Source: Kineosporia sp. NBRC 101731 (GTDB taxonomy: Bacteria; Actinomycetota; Actinomycetes; Actinomycetales; Kineosporiaceae). Taken from it: a DNA stretch of 64,000 nucleotides. The first letter of the stretch is position 1. Every line of letters begins with the position of its first letter. The position numbers and the translations under genes were made by a program. The stretch is from NCBI RefSeq assembly GCF_030269305.1, contig NZ_BSTC01000006.1, positions 186,001 through 250,000 of the forward strand, written 5' to 3'. Positions 32,044-41,206 of this stretch are shown here, piece by piece. A model generated the notes under the pieces. The model worked only from the letters and a program-made list of their open reading frames with translations, searched no databases and had not been told where the DNA came from.

Positions 32044-34143
32044 GTGCCGGGGGAAAACGATGTCGTCCTGAAGGCGGAACAGGAGTACCTGGCGGTGGCC
32101 CGGGGCCACCTGGCCAGGATGCGTGAGAACGTACTGTCCCTGGAGGCGCACGGGGTCGACGGCACGCACTCCCGTCTGCTGGCTTCCGTGCTGCGGCGCC
32201 GGGCCGAGCTCCTCCTCGACGACCCTCAGACGCCACTGTTTTTCGGTCGTATCGACACGGCGTCCGGCGAGCACTGGTACGTCGGGCGGCGCCATGTGGC
32301 GGATGAGGACGGTGATCCCGTCGTGGTCGACTGGCGCGCCGACGTCTCTCTCGGTTTCTACCGGGCCGGCCGTCGTGAGCCGTTGGGGATCGACCGGCGA
32401 CGCCGGTTCGGTCTCGACGGTGGCCGGATCACCGGTTTCGAGGACGAGTGGCTGGGCCGGCAGGCGACCGCGGGGTTCCACAGCGCCCTCCTGGAGAAGG
32501 AGATCGAGCGGCCCCGGGTCGGCCCGATGCGTGACATCGTCTCGACCATCCAGCCGGAGCAGGACGAGATCGTCCGTTCAGCAGGCGATGTCACCGTGTG
32601 CGTTCAGGGGGCCCCGGGTACCGGCAAGACGGCGGTCGGCCTGCACCGGGCCGCCTGGCTGCTGTACACCTACCGCGAGCGGCTGAGTCGCAGTGGCGTC
32701 CTGGTGGTCGGCCCGAACAGCGCCTTTCTTGACCATATCAGTGCTGTACTGCCGAGTCTCGGTGAGCTGCAGGTCCGGCAGACCACGATCGAGCGGCTCA
32801 CCGCCTCCGTGCCGGTGCGCGGCGTCGAGCCGGTCGCCCGGGCCGTGCTCAAGGGCGACGCCCGGATGGCCGAGGTGCTGCGACGCGCGGTCTGGTCGCA
32901 TGTGGGCAGGGCGACCGAGGCGCTGATCCTGCCCCGGGGCTCACGCCGCTGGCGGCTGCCGGCCTCCCAGATCAACGAGATCGTCGCCGAACTGACCTGC
33001 CGGGGCGTGCGTTACGGCTCCGCCCGGCACATGCTCCCGCACCGTCTGGCTCATGCCCTGCTGGCGCTGATGGAAGAGGCCGGCGAGGCACCGGACGACC
33101 GGGTCCAGGATGCCGTGGCCCGCTCCCGGGAGGTCCGGCGCTGCGCCGACACCGTCTGGCCGGCCTTGGTGCCACGTAAGGTGTTGCACCAGTTGCTGTC
33201 CGACCCCACCGCCCGGGCGGAGTGGGCCGGTGGCGTGCTGACCGGCGCCGAACTGGACACGCTCGGCTGGGAGAAGCCGCCGCGCAGTGCCGGCTCCGCC
33301 CGGTGGTCACTGGCCGACAGCGTTCTCCTGGACGAGATCGAGGGCCTGATCGAACGTCTTCCCAGCCTGGGACACGTGGTGGTGGACGAGGCCCAGGACC
33401 TGTCACCGATGCAGCTGAGGGCTGTCGGGCGCCGCTGTGAGAACGGCTCGGCGACCGTGCTGGGCGACATCGCCCAGGGCACGACCGCGTGGGCCACCTC
33501 CTCCTGGCAGGAGTCGCTGAGCCATCTCGGGCACGGCGACGGCCACATCGAGGAACTCACCCGCGGATTCCGAGTCCCCTCCTCGGTGATCGATTTCGCC
33601 GCCCGGCTGTTGCCCCTGATCGCCCCGGGCCTGACGGCACCCGAATCGGTCCGCGACGACCCGGGTGGTCTCGACCTCCTGGCGGTGCTGGACGGCTCCC
33701 AGGTGTGGGCCGAGACCGTCGCGGCCCTCCGGCGTGTGGGTGAACGGGCCGGGTCGGTCGGTCTCATCGTCGCCGACGACCAGCTCGATGCGGCCGAGAT
33801 CGCCCTGGCCGGTCTGTCGCAGGCGTTCGTAACCCTCGGTCCGGGCAGGAATTCCGCCGGGAGTCCGGAACCGGGCCCGGTGGGTGGCGATGATCCGGAG
33901 CAGGATGCCCTCCAGGCGCTGGAAGCGCTGGCGGCCGAGTCGCCGCGGCTGAGTCTCGTGCCGGCCTCGGTGGCCAAGGGGCTGGAGTTCGACCACGTGA
34001 TCGTGGTCGAACCCGCCGGCATCGCCGAGGCCGAGCCGGACCTGCGGACCGGCCTGCGCCGGCTGTACGTCGTCCTGACCCGGGCCGTGAGCACCCTGAC
34101 CGTCGTCCACCATCGTCCGCTGCCGGAGGCCCTCCAGGGGTGA
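32044..34143 (+). CDS. HelD-like RNA polymerase-recycling ATPase (UvrD-type helicase fold)
   Basis: I place the start at GTG 32,044, about 8 bases after a TAGGCT -10-like box (leaderless); GTG 32,038 is an alternative. The 699 residues contain an N-terminal coiled arm (EQEYLAVARGHLARM), the HelD signature FFGRIDT ... WYVGRRHV ... VVVDWRAD, Walker A GAPGTGKTA, Walker B VVVDEAQDLSP, and SF1 motifs ELTRGFRVP, VASVAKGLEFDHVIV-like and LYVVLTRA. HelD proteins release stalled RNA polymerase from nucleic acid; in some actinobacteria (HelR) they protect against rifamycins. I saw no rifamycin-associated promoter element upstream. Confidence 0.87.
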   Translation: MPGENDVVLKAEQEYLAVARGHLARMRENVLSLEAHGVDGTHSRLLASVLRRRAELLLDDPQTPLFFGRIDTASGEHWYVGRRHVADEDGDPVVVDWRADVSLGFYRAGRREPLGIDRRRRFGLDGGRITGFEDEWLGRQATAGFHSALLEKEIERPRVGPMRDIVSTIQPEQDEIVRSAGDVTVCVQGAPGTGKTAVGLHRAAWLLYTYRERLSRSGVLVVGPNSAFLDHISAVLPSLGELQVRQTTIERLTASVPVRGVEPVARAVLKGDARMAEVLRRAVWSHVGRATEALILPRGSRRWRLPASQINEIVAELTCRGVRYGSARHMLPHRLAHALLALMEEAGEAPDDRVQDAVARSREVRRCADTVWPALVPRKVLHQLLSDPTARAEWAGGVLTGAELDTLGWEKPPRSAGSARWSLADSVLLDEIEGLIERLPSLGHVVVDEAQDLSPMQLRAVGRRCENGSATVLGDIAQGTTAWATSSWQESLSHLGHGDGHIEELTRGFRVPSSVIDFAARLLPLIAPGLTAPESVRDDPGGLDLLAVLDGSQVWAETVAALRRVGERAGSVGLIVADDQLDAAEIALAGLSQAFVTLGPGRNSAGSPEPGPVGGDDPEQDALQALEALAAESPRLSLVPASVAKGLEFDHVIVVEPAGIAEAEPDLRTGLRRLYVVLTRAVSTLTVVHHRPLPEALQG

Positions 34144-34157
34144 AGGCCTCCGGCAGC
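34119..34157 (+). terminator. Hairpin at the end of the HelD-like gene
   Basis: GCTGCCGGAGGCC (34,119-34,131) and GGCCTCCGGCAGC (34,145-34,157) form a 13-base stem spanning the stop codon. There is no T-run, but its position between convergent genes suits a bidirectional stop. Confidence 0.5.
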
Positions 34158-34182
34158 TGATCGGGTAGTGGTCAGGCGGTGG

Positions 34183-35805
34183 TCAGGCGGTGTCCGCCTG
34201 GACCTTCCGGCGCCCGGCGTCGGTGTCCTCGGTGTCCTCGGTGACGGGCTCCTCGACGACCAGGACCGGGTCGTCGCCGGGGGCCCGGCGGGGGAGCCGG
34301 AACGCCAGCACCGTGGCCAGGAGGGCGCCCACCGCGGCCACCCACAGCCCGGACGTCATCGCGTCGACGAACGCACTGCGCGCCGCATCGGCGAGACCGG
34401 CTCCGGCCGGGCCGAGTTGGTCGGCCGTGCGCAGGGCCCCGGAGATGCCGTCCTGCGCGCGCTCGGCCTGCTCCGGCGTCAGCGCCGCACCGATGGTGTC
34501 GAGGTCGAGCCGGGTGTGGTACCCGGTGGCCAGAAGCGTTCCGAGAGCGGCGATCCCGATGGCCACGCCGACCTCGTGGGTGAGGTTGTTGATCGCGGAC
34601 GCCACCCCGGCCCGGTTTTCCGGGAGGCAGGCGATGATCACCCGGGTGGCCTGCGCGGTCCCGAGGCCGATGCCGACCCCGGCGAACACCAGCAGCAGGA
34701 ACGTCGAGGTGTAGGTCTTGCCGTCGGCCAGCGCGGCCTGCAGACCCAGCCCCACGGTGATCAGGGCCAGCCCGGTGACCGTGACCATGCGCAGTCCCCA
34801 GCGGCGGCTGAACCGGGCGCTGGCCGGCGCGCTGATGCCCACGGCGACGGCGAACGGGATCACCGCGACCCCGGCGGTCATGGCCGGCCAGTCCAGGACG
34901 AACTGGAGGTACTGCGTGGTGTAGAAGAGCGAGCTCCCCAGGCAGAGGTAGCCGATACCGATGGCGATGACCGCCGCCCCGAGGACCGTGCTGCGGAAGA
35001 CCCGCAGATCGAGCATCGGGGCCGGGGTGCGGAGTTCATGGGCGACGAAGGCGGCGAGCAGGGCGAACCCGAAGATCAGGGTGGCGATCGTGGTGGTGGA
35101 CGCCCAGCCGCGGCCCGGCGCGCCGATGACCCCCCACAGGGTGACCCCCAGGCCGGCGGTGGACAGGAGCGCCCCGAACGGGTCGAGCGGCACCGGGTGG
35201 TCGGCGCGCGACCGGGGGACGAGCAGGAGGGCCGCCGGGACGACGAGGGCGAGGAAGGGCAGGTTGATCCAGAAGATGGCGCGCCAGCCCAGGTTGTCCA
35301 CGAGGAATCCGCCGAGGGTGGGCCCGAGGACCGACCCGACACCGGAGGCCCCGGCCCAGACCCCGTAAGCGCGGGCGCGCTCGGACTCGTCGGGGAAGAT
35401 CGTGGGCAGGATGGAGAGCGTGGCGGGAAGGATCAGGGCGGCGCCGACCCCCAACAGGGCACGGGCCACGACGATCTGGGAGGCGCCGTCGGCCACGGAG
35501 GCCACGACGGAGGCCACGCCGAAAACGCCGTAGCCGATCAACATCACCCCCTTGCGGCCGAACCGGTCGCCCAGGGCGCCGGCGGTCATGATCAGCCCGG
35601 CGAACACGATCACGTACGAGTTGACGATCCACTGCAGTTGGGCCGACGTCGCGTCGGTGCCGCGGACGATGGCGGGCAGGGCCACGTTCGCCACGCTGGT
35701 GTCACACATGACCACGAGCAGGCTGAAGCTGAGGGTGGCCAGGGCCCACCAGCGGTGGGGGGCGCCGCGCGGGGTCGGTGCCGAGGAGCTGGATCCTTCT
35801 GACAC
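34183..35805 (-). CDS. MFS drug exporter, DHA2 (14-helix) family
   Basis: The GTG start behind GAAGGA gives 540 residues with about 14 membrane helices. Seen: WWALATLSFSLLVVMCDTSVANVALP in the first helix region (the D-x-T-x-V-N-V-A-L-P motif of the DHA2 family) and loop motif A GDRFGRK. These proton antiporters expel drugs or secondary metabolites such as those of the EmrB/QacA group. A MarR-type regulator gene is divergent at 36,014, so the exporter is probably repressed by it. The C-terminal tail is hydrophilic and acidic. Confidence 0.9.
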   Translation of the reverse strand: MSEGSSSSAPTPRGAPHRWWALATLSFSLLVVMCDTSVANVALPAIVRGTDATSAQLQWIVNSYVIVFAGLIMTAGALGDRFGRKGVMLIGYGVFGVASVVASVADGASQIVVARALLGVGAALILPATLSILPTIFPDESERARAYGVWAGASGVGSVLGPTLGGFLVDNLGWRAIFWINLPFLALVVPAALLLVPRSRADHPVPLDPFGALLSTAGLGVTLWGVIGAPGRGWASTTTIATLIFGFALLAAFVAHELRTPAPMLDLRVFRSTVLGAAVIAIGIGYLCLGSSLFYTTQYLQFVLDWPAMTAGVAVIPFAVAVGISAPASARFSRRWGLRMVTVTGLALITVGLGLQAALADGKTYTSTFLLLVFAGVGIGLGTAQATRVIIACLPENRAGVASAINNLTHEVGVAIGIAALGTLLATGYHTRLDLDTIGAALTPEQAERAQDGISGALRTADQLGPAGAGLADAARSAFVDAMTSGLWVAAVGALLATVLAFRLPRRAPGDDPVLVVEEPVTEDTEDTDAGRRKVQADTA

Positions 35806-36013
35806 GGCAGTCCTTCGGTGCAGGGCCCGGGACCGGGATCCCGAGGAGCGGACAGATTTCGCGGAAAATGCACTTCAGAACGCGAGAATGGACGCACGGC
35901 AGGGCCGCGCATCGCCCCAGAAATGTGCTGGGTTAGGATGTCGGCCCAGCTTATTCCGTACAGTTGAGCCGTGCAACTATGGTCGCCCGATCGGGCAGGA
36001 ATCAGGGGAGCGG

Positions 36014-36511
36014 ATGGACGCACAGCAGACGGACGCCGTCGCGGCCCGCCCGGCGGGCGACGCCGTCGTCGTCCACGATCTCCTCAGCCGCCTGGTCCGC
36101 GCGTCGTGGCGCATGCAGCTGTCGGTCACCGAGGTGGACGACGAGGGGGACCCACTGACCCTGTCCGAGGGGTTCGCCCTGGTCGAGCTGAACACGGCCG
36201 GTGAGATGTCCCAGCAGGACCTGGTCGTGCGACTCGGTCTGGAGAAGAGCTCGGTCAGCCGCCTGGTCGCGGGGCTGCAGCGCCGAGGGCTGGTGTCCCG
36301 CGAGCGCCGGCCCTCCAACCAGCGTTTCGTCCGGCTGCTCCTGACCTCGCGCGGGCAGGCCGTGGCGGTGCGGGTGGACGCCACGCACCGGATGCGTCAC
36401 CAGCGTCTCCTGGGCGGTCTCAGCGAGGTCCAGGTCGAGGCGCTCGCGACCGGGCTGAGCGCGCTGGTGCCCGCGATGGAAGGCGACGCGGGTCCGGGTG
36501 CCACGGCCTGA
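36014..36511 (+). CDS. MarR-family transcriptional regulator
   Basis: The ATG at 36,014 follows GGGGAG; 165 residues. The winged HTH is seen in MSQQDLVVRLGLEKSSVSRLVAGLQRRGLVSRERRPSN-type order: helix, recognition helix SSVSRLVAGL and wing RRPSNQRFV. Flanking N- and C-terminal helices would dimerise. It is divergent from the DHA2 exporter gene with about 208 bases between, the classic layout of a drug-sensing repressor and its efflux pump. The short dyad AGTTG/CAACT (35,962-35,978) in between could be part of its operator. Confidence 0.88.
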   Translation: MDAQQTDAVAARPAGDAVVVHDLLSRLVRASWRMQLSVTEVDDEGDPLTLSEGFALVELNTAGEMSQQDLVVRLGLEKSSVSRLVAGLQRRGLVSRERRPSNQRFVRLLLTSRGQAVAVRVDATHRMRHQRLLGGLSEVQVEALATGLSALVPAMEGDAGPGATA

Positions 36512-36814
36512 CGTGGCTCACCGAAGGGACCACCCCGGGGCCGGGGTCGGGGACGCCGTGATCCGGACGGCGGCCGTGAAGTCGGCGTCCATGGTGGCCT
36601 TGCGCCGGGCGATCGACCTGACCTGGCCGTATTCCGGCCGCTGACGGAACTGTCGTCCTGGCCATAGCGAAACGTACTGAGCGTCAGTTCTTCTGGGATG
36701 CCCTCGGGCCCGCATCGGCCACCATTGACCGATGTGCGCAGCACTCCGGAAGTCTGCTAGATTTCCGTACGTCGAAGGACGGGAACGGTTCGCCGGTCTG
36801 GTTCTTGGGTGCAA
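36512..36814. other. Intergenic stretch between marR-type gene and tRNA-Gly
   Basis: About 300 bases without a supported gene. Short frames exist on both strands, but none has a ribosome site or recognisable product. It must hold the tRNA promoter near its right end; I could not pick a clear -35/-10 pair. Confidence 0.4.
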
Positions 36815-36887
36815 GCGGATGTAGCTCAGTTGGTAGAGCGCCACTCTTCCAGGGTGGAGGTCGCGTGTTCGATCCTCGCCGTCCGCT
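36815..36887 (+). tRNA. tRNA-Gly (anticodon UCC)
   Basis: The 73-base cloverleaf has acceptor GCGGATG pairing with CGTCCGC (one T-G wobble), D-arm AGCTCAGTTGGTAGAGC, anticodon stem CCACT/GGTGG around the loop CTTCCAG (anticodon TCC at 36,848-36,850), and T-arm CGTGTTCGATCCTCG. CCA is not encoded; the discriminator base is T. Confidence 0.95.
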
Positions 36888-36892
36888 CAACA

Positions 36893-36934
36893 TGCGGGAA
36901 GCTCGAAGCCCAGTCTTCGAGCTTCCCGCATTTT
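36893..36934 (+). terminator. Rho-independent terminator after tRNA-Gly
   Basis: A 16-base perfect stem TGCGGGAAGCTCGAAG / CTTCGAGCTTCCCGCA with a 6-base loop, followed by TTTT. It lies directly after the tRNA gene. Confidence 0.9.
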
Positions 36935-36980
36935 GCCGGTCTACCTCAGGGTCTGGCTCTTTTCGTGGGGTTCTCTTCGC

Positions 36981-37343
36981 TCACCCCAGCGCCAGTACCA
37001 GGCCGGCCACGACGAGCACGGCGGCCGTGATCCCGTGAATGCCCAGGGCGGTGGAGAGTTTTCCGCCGTTGGTGACCACGATGACGGCGTCGGCGACCGG
37101 GGTGAGGGCCGCGGCGATCAGGCCCCAGCCGAACGGGGTGCTGCCGGTGGCCGCCCAGATCACCAGAAGCACCACGCCGGAGGTGATGTCGCGGGCGCCC
37201 TTGATGGCGGTCAGCGCCCGGAGGCTGTCAGCAGGAACGCCGAAGTCGAGTGTCGTCTGCCGGGGCAGGAGGAGGAACCGGGTGCCGATGACGATGATGG
37301 CGACGCAACCGAGGATCGCGATCACCAGGGCGGTGACATGCAT
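36981..37343 (-). CDS. Small four-helix membrane protein, DUF4267 family
   Basis: The 120-residue protein has four hydrophobic helices (ALVIAILGCVAIIVIGTRFL, TSGVVLLVIWAATG, GLIAAALTPVADAVIVV, GITAAVLVVAGLVLALG) and the conserved-looking AIKGARDITSG segment between helices 1 and 2, as in DUF4267 proteins. It has no catalytic motif. It is divergent from a TetR gene at 37,401, and an inverted repeat lies between them, so it is probably the regulator's target. Function unknown; a role in membrane stress or transport is only a guess from context. Confidence 0.8.
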   Translation of the reverse strand: MHVTALVIAILGCVAIIVIGTRFLLLPRQTTLDFGVPADSLRALTAIKGARDITSGVVLLVIWAATGSTPFGWGLIAAALTPVADAVIVVTNGGKLSTALGIHGITAAVLVVAGLVLALG

Positions 37344-37363
37344 GAGGGGTCCTTCCCGTAGTT

Positions 37364-37393
37364 ATCTAGCAACGTTATCTAACCATGCTAGAT
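37364..37393. promoter_or_regulatory. Operator between DUF4267 gene and TetR gene
   Basis: Inverted repeat ATCTAGCA (37,364-37,371) and TGCTAGAT (37,386-37,393) with a 14-base spacer, in the 57-base divergent promoter region. Perfect arms and position fit a TetR dimer site controlling both genes. Confidence 0.6.
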
Positions 37394-37400
37394 TACGGGT

Positions 37401-37943
37401 ATGTCTCCTCGACCGGCTCCGGACCTGAAGCAGCGGCGTGATCAGGTCATCGAGCTCGCCCGGGCCCTCGCCGAGTCGAAGGGCTGGGGGGCCGTCACGA
37501 TGCGCCGTCTGGCCGGGGATCTCGGGGTCACCCAGCCGGTGCTCTACTCGGCCTTCGCCTCCCGGCAGGCACTCGTCGACGCCGTGGCGCTCGAAGGATT
37601 CGCCGACCTGGCCGCGGCCCTGGCGGCGGTCGACCCCTCGCCCCGGGCGCGGATGCGCGCGTACCTCGACCACGCCGCCGCCCACCCGCGGGTCTACGAG
37701 GCGATGTTCTCCCTGCCCTCAGGCCTGCCCTTCGCGGCCGACGACACCCCGGCGCCGCTCCGGCGGGCCTTCTCGGTCATTCGTGAGGCATTTCCGGATG
37801 CCGACGGCACCCGGGCGGAGGTCGCCTGGTCGGTCCTTCACGGTCTGGCCACCCTTCACGCCGGCGGACGCCTACGTGAAGGGCAGGTACAGGCCCGGCT
37901 CGATCTCGCTCACCGGCTGCTCACGGAGCCGGGAGCGGATTGA
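37401..37943 (+). CDS. TetR/AcrR-family transcriptional regulator
   Basis: The 180-residue protein has an N-terminal HTH (VTMRRLAGDLGVTQPVLYSAFASRQALVDAV, with recognition helix QPVLYSAF) and a helical ligand-binding half of the WHG type. It is divergent from the DUF4267 membrane gene, sharing a 57-base promoter region with a perfect inverted repeat. It most likely represses both itself and the neighbour and is released by a small ligand. Ligand unknown. Confidence 0.9.
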   Translation: MSPRPAPDLKQRRDQVIELARALAESKGWGAVTMRRLAGDLGVTQPVLYSAFASRQALVDAVALEGFADLAAALAAVDPSPRARMRAYLDHAAAHPRVYEAMFSLPSGLPFAADDTPAPLRRAFSVIREAFPDADGTRAEVAWSVLHGLATLHAGGRLREGQVQARLDLAHRLLTEPGAD

Positions 37944-37978
37944 GCTGTGGCCCGGCCCCGGCGGACCGGGCCACAGCT
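37943..37978. terminator. Terminator between convergent TetR and GH16 genes
   Basis: AGCTGTGGCCCGG (37,943-37,955) pairs with CCGGGCCACAGCT (37,966-37,978) around a 10-base loop. It sits exactly in the gap between two convergent genes. Confidence 0.8.
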
Positions 37979-37983
37979 CTTCG

Positions 37984-39327
37984 TCACACCAGGGAGAACT
38001 TCTGCGCCGCAGAGCCGTTGCAGTCCCAGATCTGGAGCCGGGTGCCGTTGGCCGTGGCTCCCGACGGGGAGTCGATGCAGCGCCCGGTCGTCGGGTTCTT
38101 CATCGAGCCGTCGGACTGCGCCACCCAGTTCTGGTAGCCGCCGCCGTTGCAGTTCGCGAGCTGCAGCTTGGTGCCCGCCGCACTGGCTCCGCCCGCGATG
38201 TCCAGGCACTTGCCCAGGGTCTGCAGGGTCTGACCGCCGGCGGTCCAGTGCTGGTCCTTGGCCGCGGACTGGCAGTCCCACAGTTGTACCGCGGTGCCGT
38301 CGCCCCCGGTGTCGTCACCGGCCACGTCCACGCACTTGCCACCGGGGCCCTTGATGGTCTTGCCGGTCACCGTGCCGCCGCCGGAAGCGCCCTTGTTGTA
38401 GACGGCCACCGAGTCGATGACGAGCTTGCCGCCCGAGACCGTGGAGGCGTTGGGCCCACCACCGAAGGCGTTGGGGAAGCCACCGCCGATCGCCAGGTCG
38501 TAGATGATGAAGAACGGGTGATCGATGGCGTCGGCCCAGGTGGTGGCGTCTACCTGGTTGGCCTTGATCGTGTAGAAGTTGTTGCCGTCCAGGTAGAACC
38601 GGACCTGCTCGGGTGAGGTCGAGCGGTCGATCTCCACGGCGTAGTTGTGGAACCCGGTCGAGCAGCCCGCACAGGAACGTTCGCCCGAGGTGATCCCCGT
38701 CGACTCGTTGCACGGGCCACCCGGGTTGACGCCGCAGTGGATGGCGGAGAACACCGAGGGGCGGCCGTTGATGTTCTCCAGGATGTCGATCTCACCGGAC
38801 TTCGGCCACGTCACCCCGGAACGCAGCGGGGCGCCGAGCATCCAGAACGCCGGCCAGTAGCCGGCACCGTTGGCGGTGGTCACATCGGGCTGCTGGAGCC
38901 GGGACTCGATCCGGACCACACCGCCCGGGGCGGCGCCGAACGTGGCCGCCTGCGTCTCGACGCGGCCCGAGGTCCAGCCGGAGGCCGGGTCTGAGCCGGA
39001 GTGGTTCGCCTTCAGTACCAGGTGGCTCTGGCCGTCGTAGTACACGTTCGACGTGCTGTTGGTCATGGTCTCGATCTCGCCGGTGCCGAAGCTGCTGCCC
39101 GGGCCGGTGTCGTACTTCCATTTGCTCTGGTCCAGGCCGGTGTTCGCGGCCCCGTCGAAATCGTCGCTCCAGGTGAGCGTGAAGCCGGACGGGGTGGCGG
39201 GCACCGTCGCGCTGGCGCTCTGCGACACGGTGAACGCGGCGGCGAGGGCAACGGCCCCGGCGACGGCGACGAGGGGGAGCACTCTCCTCGAGGCGCGGCG
39301 TTTCAGGAAACCCAGGGGTGGGCGCAT
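37984..39327 (-). CDS. Secreted GH16 beta-glucanase-type enzyme with ricin-type lectin (CBM13) domain
   Basis: The ATG at 39,327 behind GGAG gives 447 residues; the longer upstream frame lacks a ribosome site. A signal peptide (KRRASRR, then VLPLVAVAGAVALAAAF) is followed by a GH16 domain (about 45-290) with the catalytic E-x-D-x-x-E in GEIDILEN. After a Gly-rich linker comes a beta-trefoil with three repeats (CVDVAG ... DQHW, CLDIAG ... YQNW, CIDSPS ... QKF). GH16 enzymes cut beta-1,3/1,4-glucans, agar or carrageenan; laminarinase activity is the commonest actinobacterial case. The lectin domain would anchor the enzyme to polysaccharide outside the cell. Confidence 0.93.
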   Translation of the reverse strand: MRPPLGFLKRRASRRVLPLVAVAGAVALAAAFTVSQSASATVPATPSGFTLTWSDDFDGAANTGLDQSKWKYDTGPGSSFGTGEIETMTNSTSNVYYDGQSHLVLKANHSGSDPASGWTSGRVETQAATFGAAPGGVVRIESRLQQPDVTTANGAGYWPAFWMLGAPLRSGVTWPKSGEIDILENINGRPSVFSAIHCGVNPGGPCNESTGITSGERSCAGCSTGFHNYAVEIDRSTSPEQVRFYLDGNNFYTIKANQVDATTWADAIDHPFFIIYDLAIGGGFPNAFGGGPNASTVSGGKLVIDSVAVYNKGASGGGTVTGKTIKGPGGKCVDVAGDDTGGDGTAVQLWDCQSAAKDQHWTAGGQTLQTLGKCLDIAGGASAAGTKLQLANCNGGGYQNWVAQSDGSMKNPTTGRCIDSPSGATANGTRLQIWDCNGSAAQKFSLV

Positions 39328-39457
39328 GATCTGATCTCCGGACGTCAGGGGGAACCGGGATGCGCCGCCATTTTCGGGGTGGCGGCGCGTCAGGGTATCC
39401 CCGAGCCCGGGCCGTGGGAACGGCCGGAGAATCAGAGGGCATTCATTTGGGGCAGCT

Positions 39458-40192
39458 TTAGGGTTGGGACAAGGAGCCGAGCCCTTCCACCGCCCGGTCG
39501 AGCCACTCGCCCAGGAGTCGCTGCTCGGCGTCACTGAGCATGCCGAGCTGGGGAGCGACCGCGCGGAACGCGACCGTCGTGGCCAGGGGCCCGTTCTCCG
39601 GGGGAGCCGGCGCGTCGGTGAGGATCTGCCGCAGCACCGCCTCGTACATGCTCCCGGCGAGACCCTCGTCCCTCTGCTCGGGCGGTGTGGTCAGGAGTAG
39701 CTGGATGGTGCCGATCCCGGCCGCCTGAATGATGCCGACGGCCCGGTTCTCGCTGACCCGCAGCCGCCCGGTCAGGGCCACCCGGTGCACCCGTGCCTCC
39801 AGGACGCGCCGGCCCGACCGGGCCGACGGCGAATGGAGGACGCGGTCGGGGTCGCTGAGGAGCCGGAACAGGGACGGGTTGGTGAGACCGAAGTCGATCT
39901 GGGTCTCCCAGCCGGCCCGAAGATCTTCCAGCGCATCGGTATTGGCCGCCGACACCTCCTCGACACGCGCGGCCTTGGCTGCCACGAAGGTGGCCATGAC
40001 GTGCTCGGCCACGGCGTCGAGCAGGCCGTCCTTGTCGCCGAAGAGCCGGTAGATCGCGGGAGCCTGCACGCCGGCCTCCTCCGCGACCCCGCGGGTGGTG
40101 ACTGCCGCGGCGCCGTGCTCGCGCAGGAGGCGTGCGGCCACTTCGACGATCTTGGCGCGGTGGTCGTTACGCCGGCTGGGGGCTTCGGTCAC
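39458..40192 (-). CDS. TetR/AcrR-family transcriptional regulator
   Basis: The GTG start gives 244 residues. The HTH is at about 12-60 ([33 protein letters not shown]). The C-terminal part is a long helical ligand domain ending in [14 protein letters not shown]-like helices. It is divergent from the NAD(P)-binding oxidoreductase at 40,288, with a 95-base shared promoter containing GATAAC direct repeats. It probably controls that gene in response to an electrophile or quinone-like ligand. Confidence 0.9.
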   Translation of the reverse strand: MTEAPSRRNDHRAKIVEVAARLLREHGAAAVTTRGVAEEAGVQAPAIYRLFGDKDGLLDAVAEHVMATFVAAKAARVEEVSAANTDALEDLRAGWETQIDFGLTNPSLFRLLSDPDRVLHSPSARSGRRVLEARVHRVALTGRLRVSENRAVGIIQAAGIGTIQLLLTTPPEQRDEGLAGSMYEAVLRQILTDAPAPPENGPLATTVAFRAVAPQLGMLSDAEQRLLGEWLDRAVEGLGSLSQP

Positions 40193-40287
40193 GTACCGAT
40201 GATAACAACGATAACGACGCCTTGCTATCGACTTGATTCCAGCGTTACTGTCATGTCGCTACCGCTGATATCAACGAAAGGCTGATC

Positions 40288-41142
40288 ATGATCATCGTCA
40301 CCGGGGCCACCGGCGCCCTGAACGGCTCGACCGTCGACCACCTGCTCGACCGCGTTCCCGCCCAGGAGATCGCCGTGGTGGCCCGCGACGTCACCAAGGC
40401 CCAGCGGTTCGCCGAGCGGGGAGTCGCCGTCCGCCCGGGCGACTACCACGAACCGGATTCTTTGCCAGCTGCTTTCGAGGGTGCCGACCAGCTGTTGCTG
40501 GTCTCCTCGAGCGACCCGGCCAGCCCCGCCGTCCCTGCGCACCGCGCGGCGATCGAGGCGGCCGTGAGGGTGGGGGTGGGTCGCATCCTGTACACGAGCC
40601 ACCAGGGCGCCGCGCCGGACAGTCCCTTCGCCCCCGCGCGCGACCATTTCGCCACCGAGCAGATCCTCGCCGACTCGGGGGTCGCCTGGACCTCGCTGCG
40701 CAATGGCTTCTACGCCCACAGTCTCGCCTGGCTGCTGGGGCAGTGGCAGGAGACCGGCCGGATCACGGTCCCGGGCGACGGTCCGGTGTCGTGGACCTCG
40801 CGTGAGGACGAGGGTGAGGCCGCCGCGGTCATTCTCACCTCGGGCACGGCCTACGACGGCCCGACCACGATCACGGCGAGCGCCGCCCCCACCTTCGAGG
40901 AGATCGCGATGATCGCTTCGGAGCTGACCGGCCGGGCCATCGCCTGCGAGGTGATCGACCCGGAGGCGTGGGTCGCCGCCCGGACCGCCGGTGGGCAGCC
41001 GGAATTCATGGTGCGGTTCCTGCTCGGCATGTACCAGGCGGCCCAGCAGGGCTTCTTCGCCGGTACCGACCCCCTGCTGAAGACGCTGATCGGCCGGGAG
41101 CCGGCGACCGTCCGGGACGCGCTCGCCGGCCTGATGGCCTGA
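40288..41142 (+). CDS. NmrA/QOR2-like NAD(P)H-binding oxidoreductase
   Basis: The ATG is preceded by GAAAGG at 6 bases; 284 residues. The N-terminal Rossmann motif is VTGATGALNGSTV (variant of G-x-x-G-x-x-G), followed by VARDVTKAQRF and LLLVSSSDP. The layout is that of atypical short-chain dehydrogenases of the NmrA/quinone oxidoreductase 2 group, which bind NAD(P)H and reduce quinones or act as redox sensors. It is divergent from a TetR regulator, a common arrangement for electrophile-responsive reductases. Confidence 0.85.
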   Translation: MIIVTGATGALNGSTVDHLLDRVPAQEIAVVARDVTKAQRFAERGVAVRPGDYHEPDSLPAAFEGADQLLLVSSSDPASPAVPAHRAAIEAAVRVGVGRILYTSHQGAAPDSPFAPARDHFATEQILADSGVAWTSLRNGFYAHSLAWLLGQWQETGRITVPGDGPVSWTSREDEGEAAAVILTSGTAYDGPTTITASAAPTFEEIAMIASELTGRAIACEVIDPEAWVAARTAGGQPEFMVRFLLGMYQAAQQGFFAGTDPLLKTLIGREPATVRDALAGLMA

Positions 41143-41206
41143 GCCGACCGGGTACTCCTGGCAGAAGGCCGCGGGCCGACCGGCCGCCGGGTCGGCGCCG
41201 GGACCG

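Noticed and set aside
40209-40230. TetR operator CGATA ... TATCG before the QOR2-like gene
   Set aside because: The arms are only 5 bases long, so chance is likely; the GATAAC direct repeats nearby are equally plausible.
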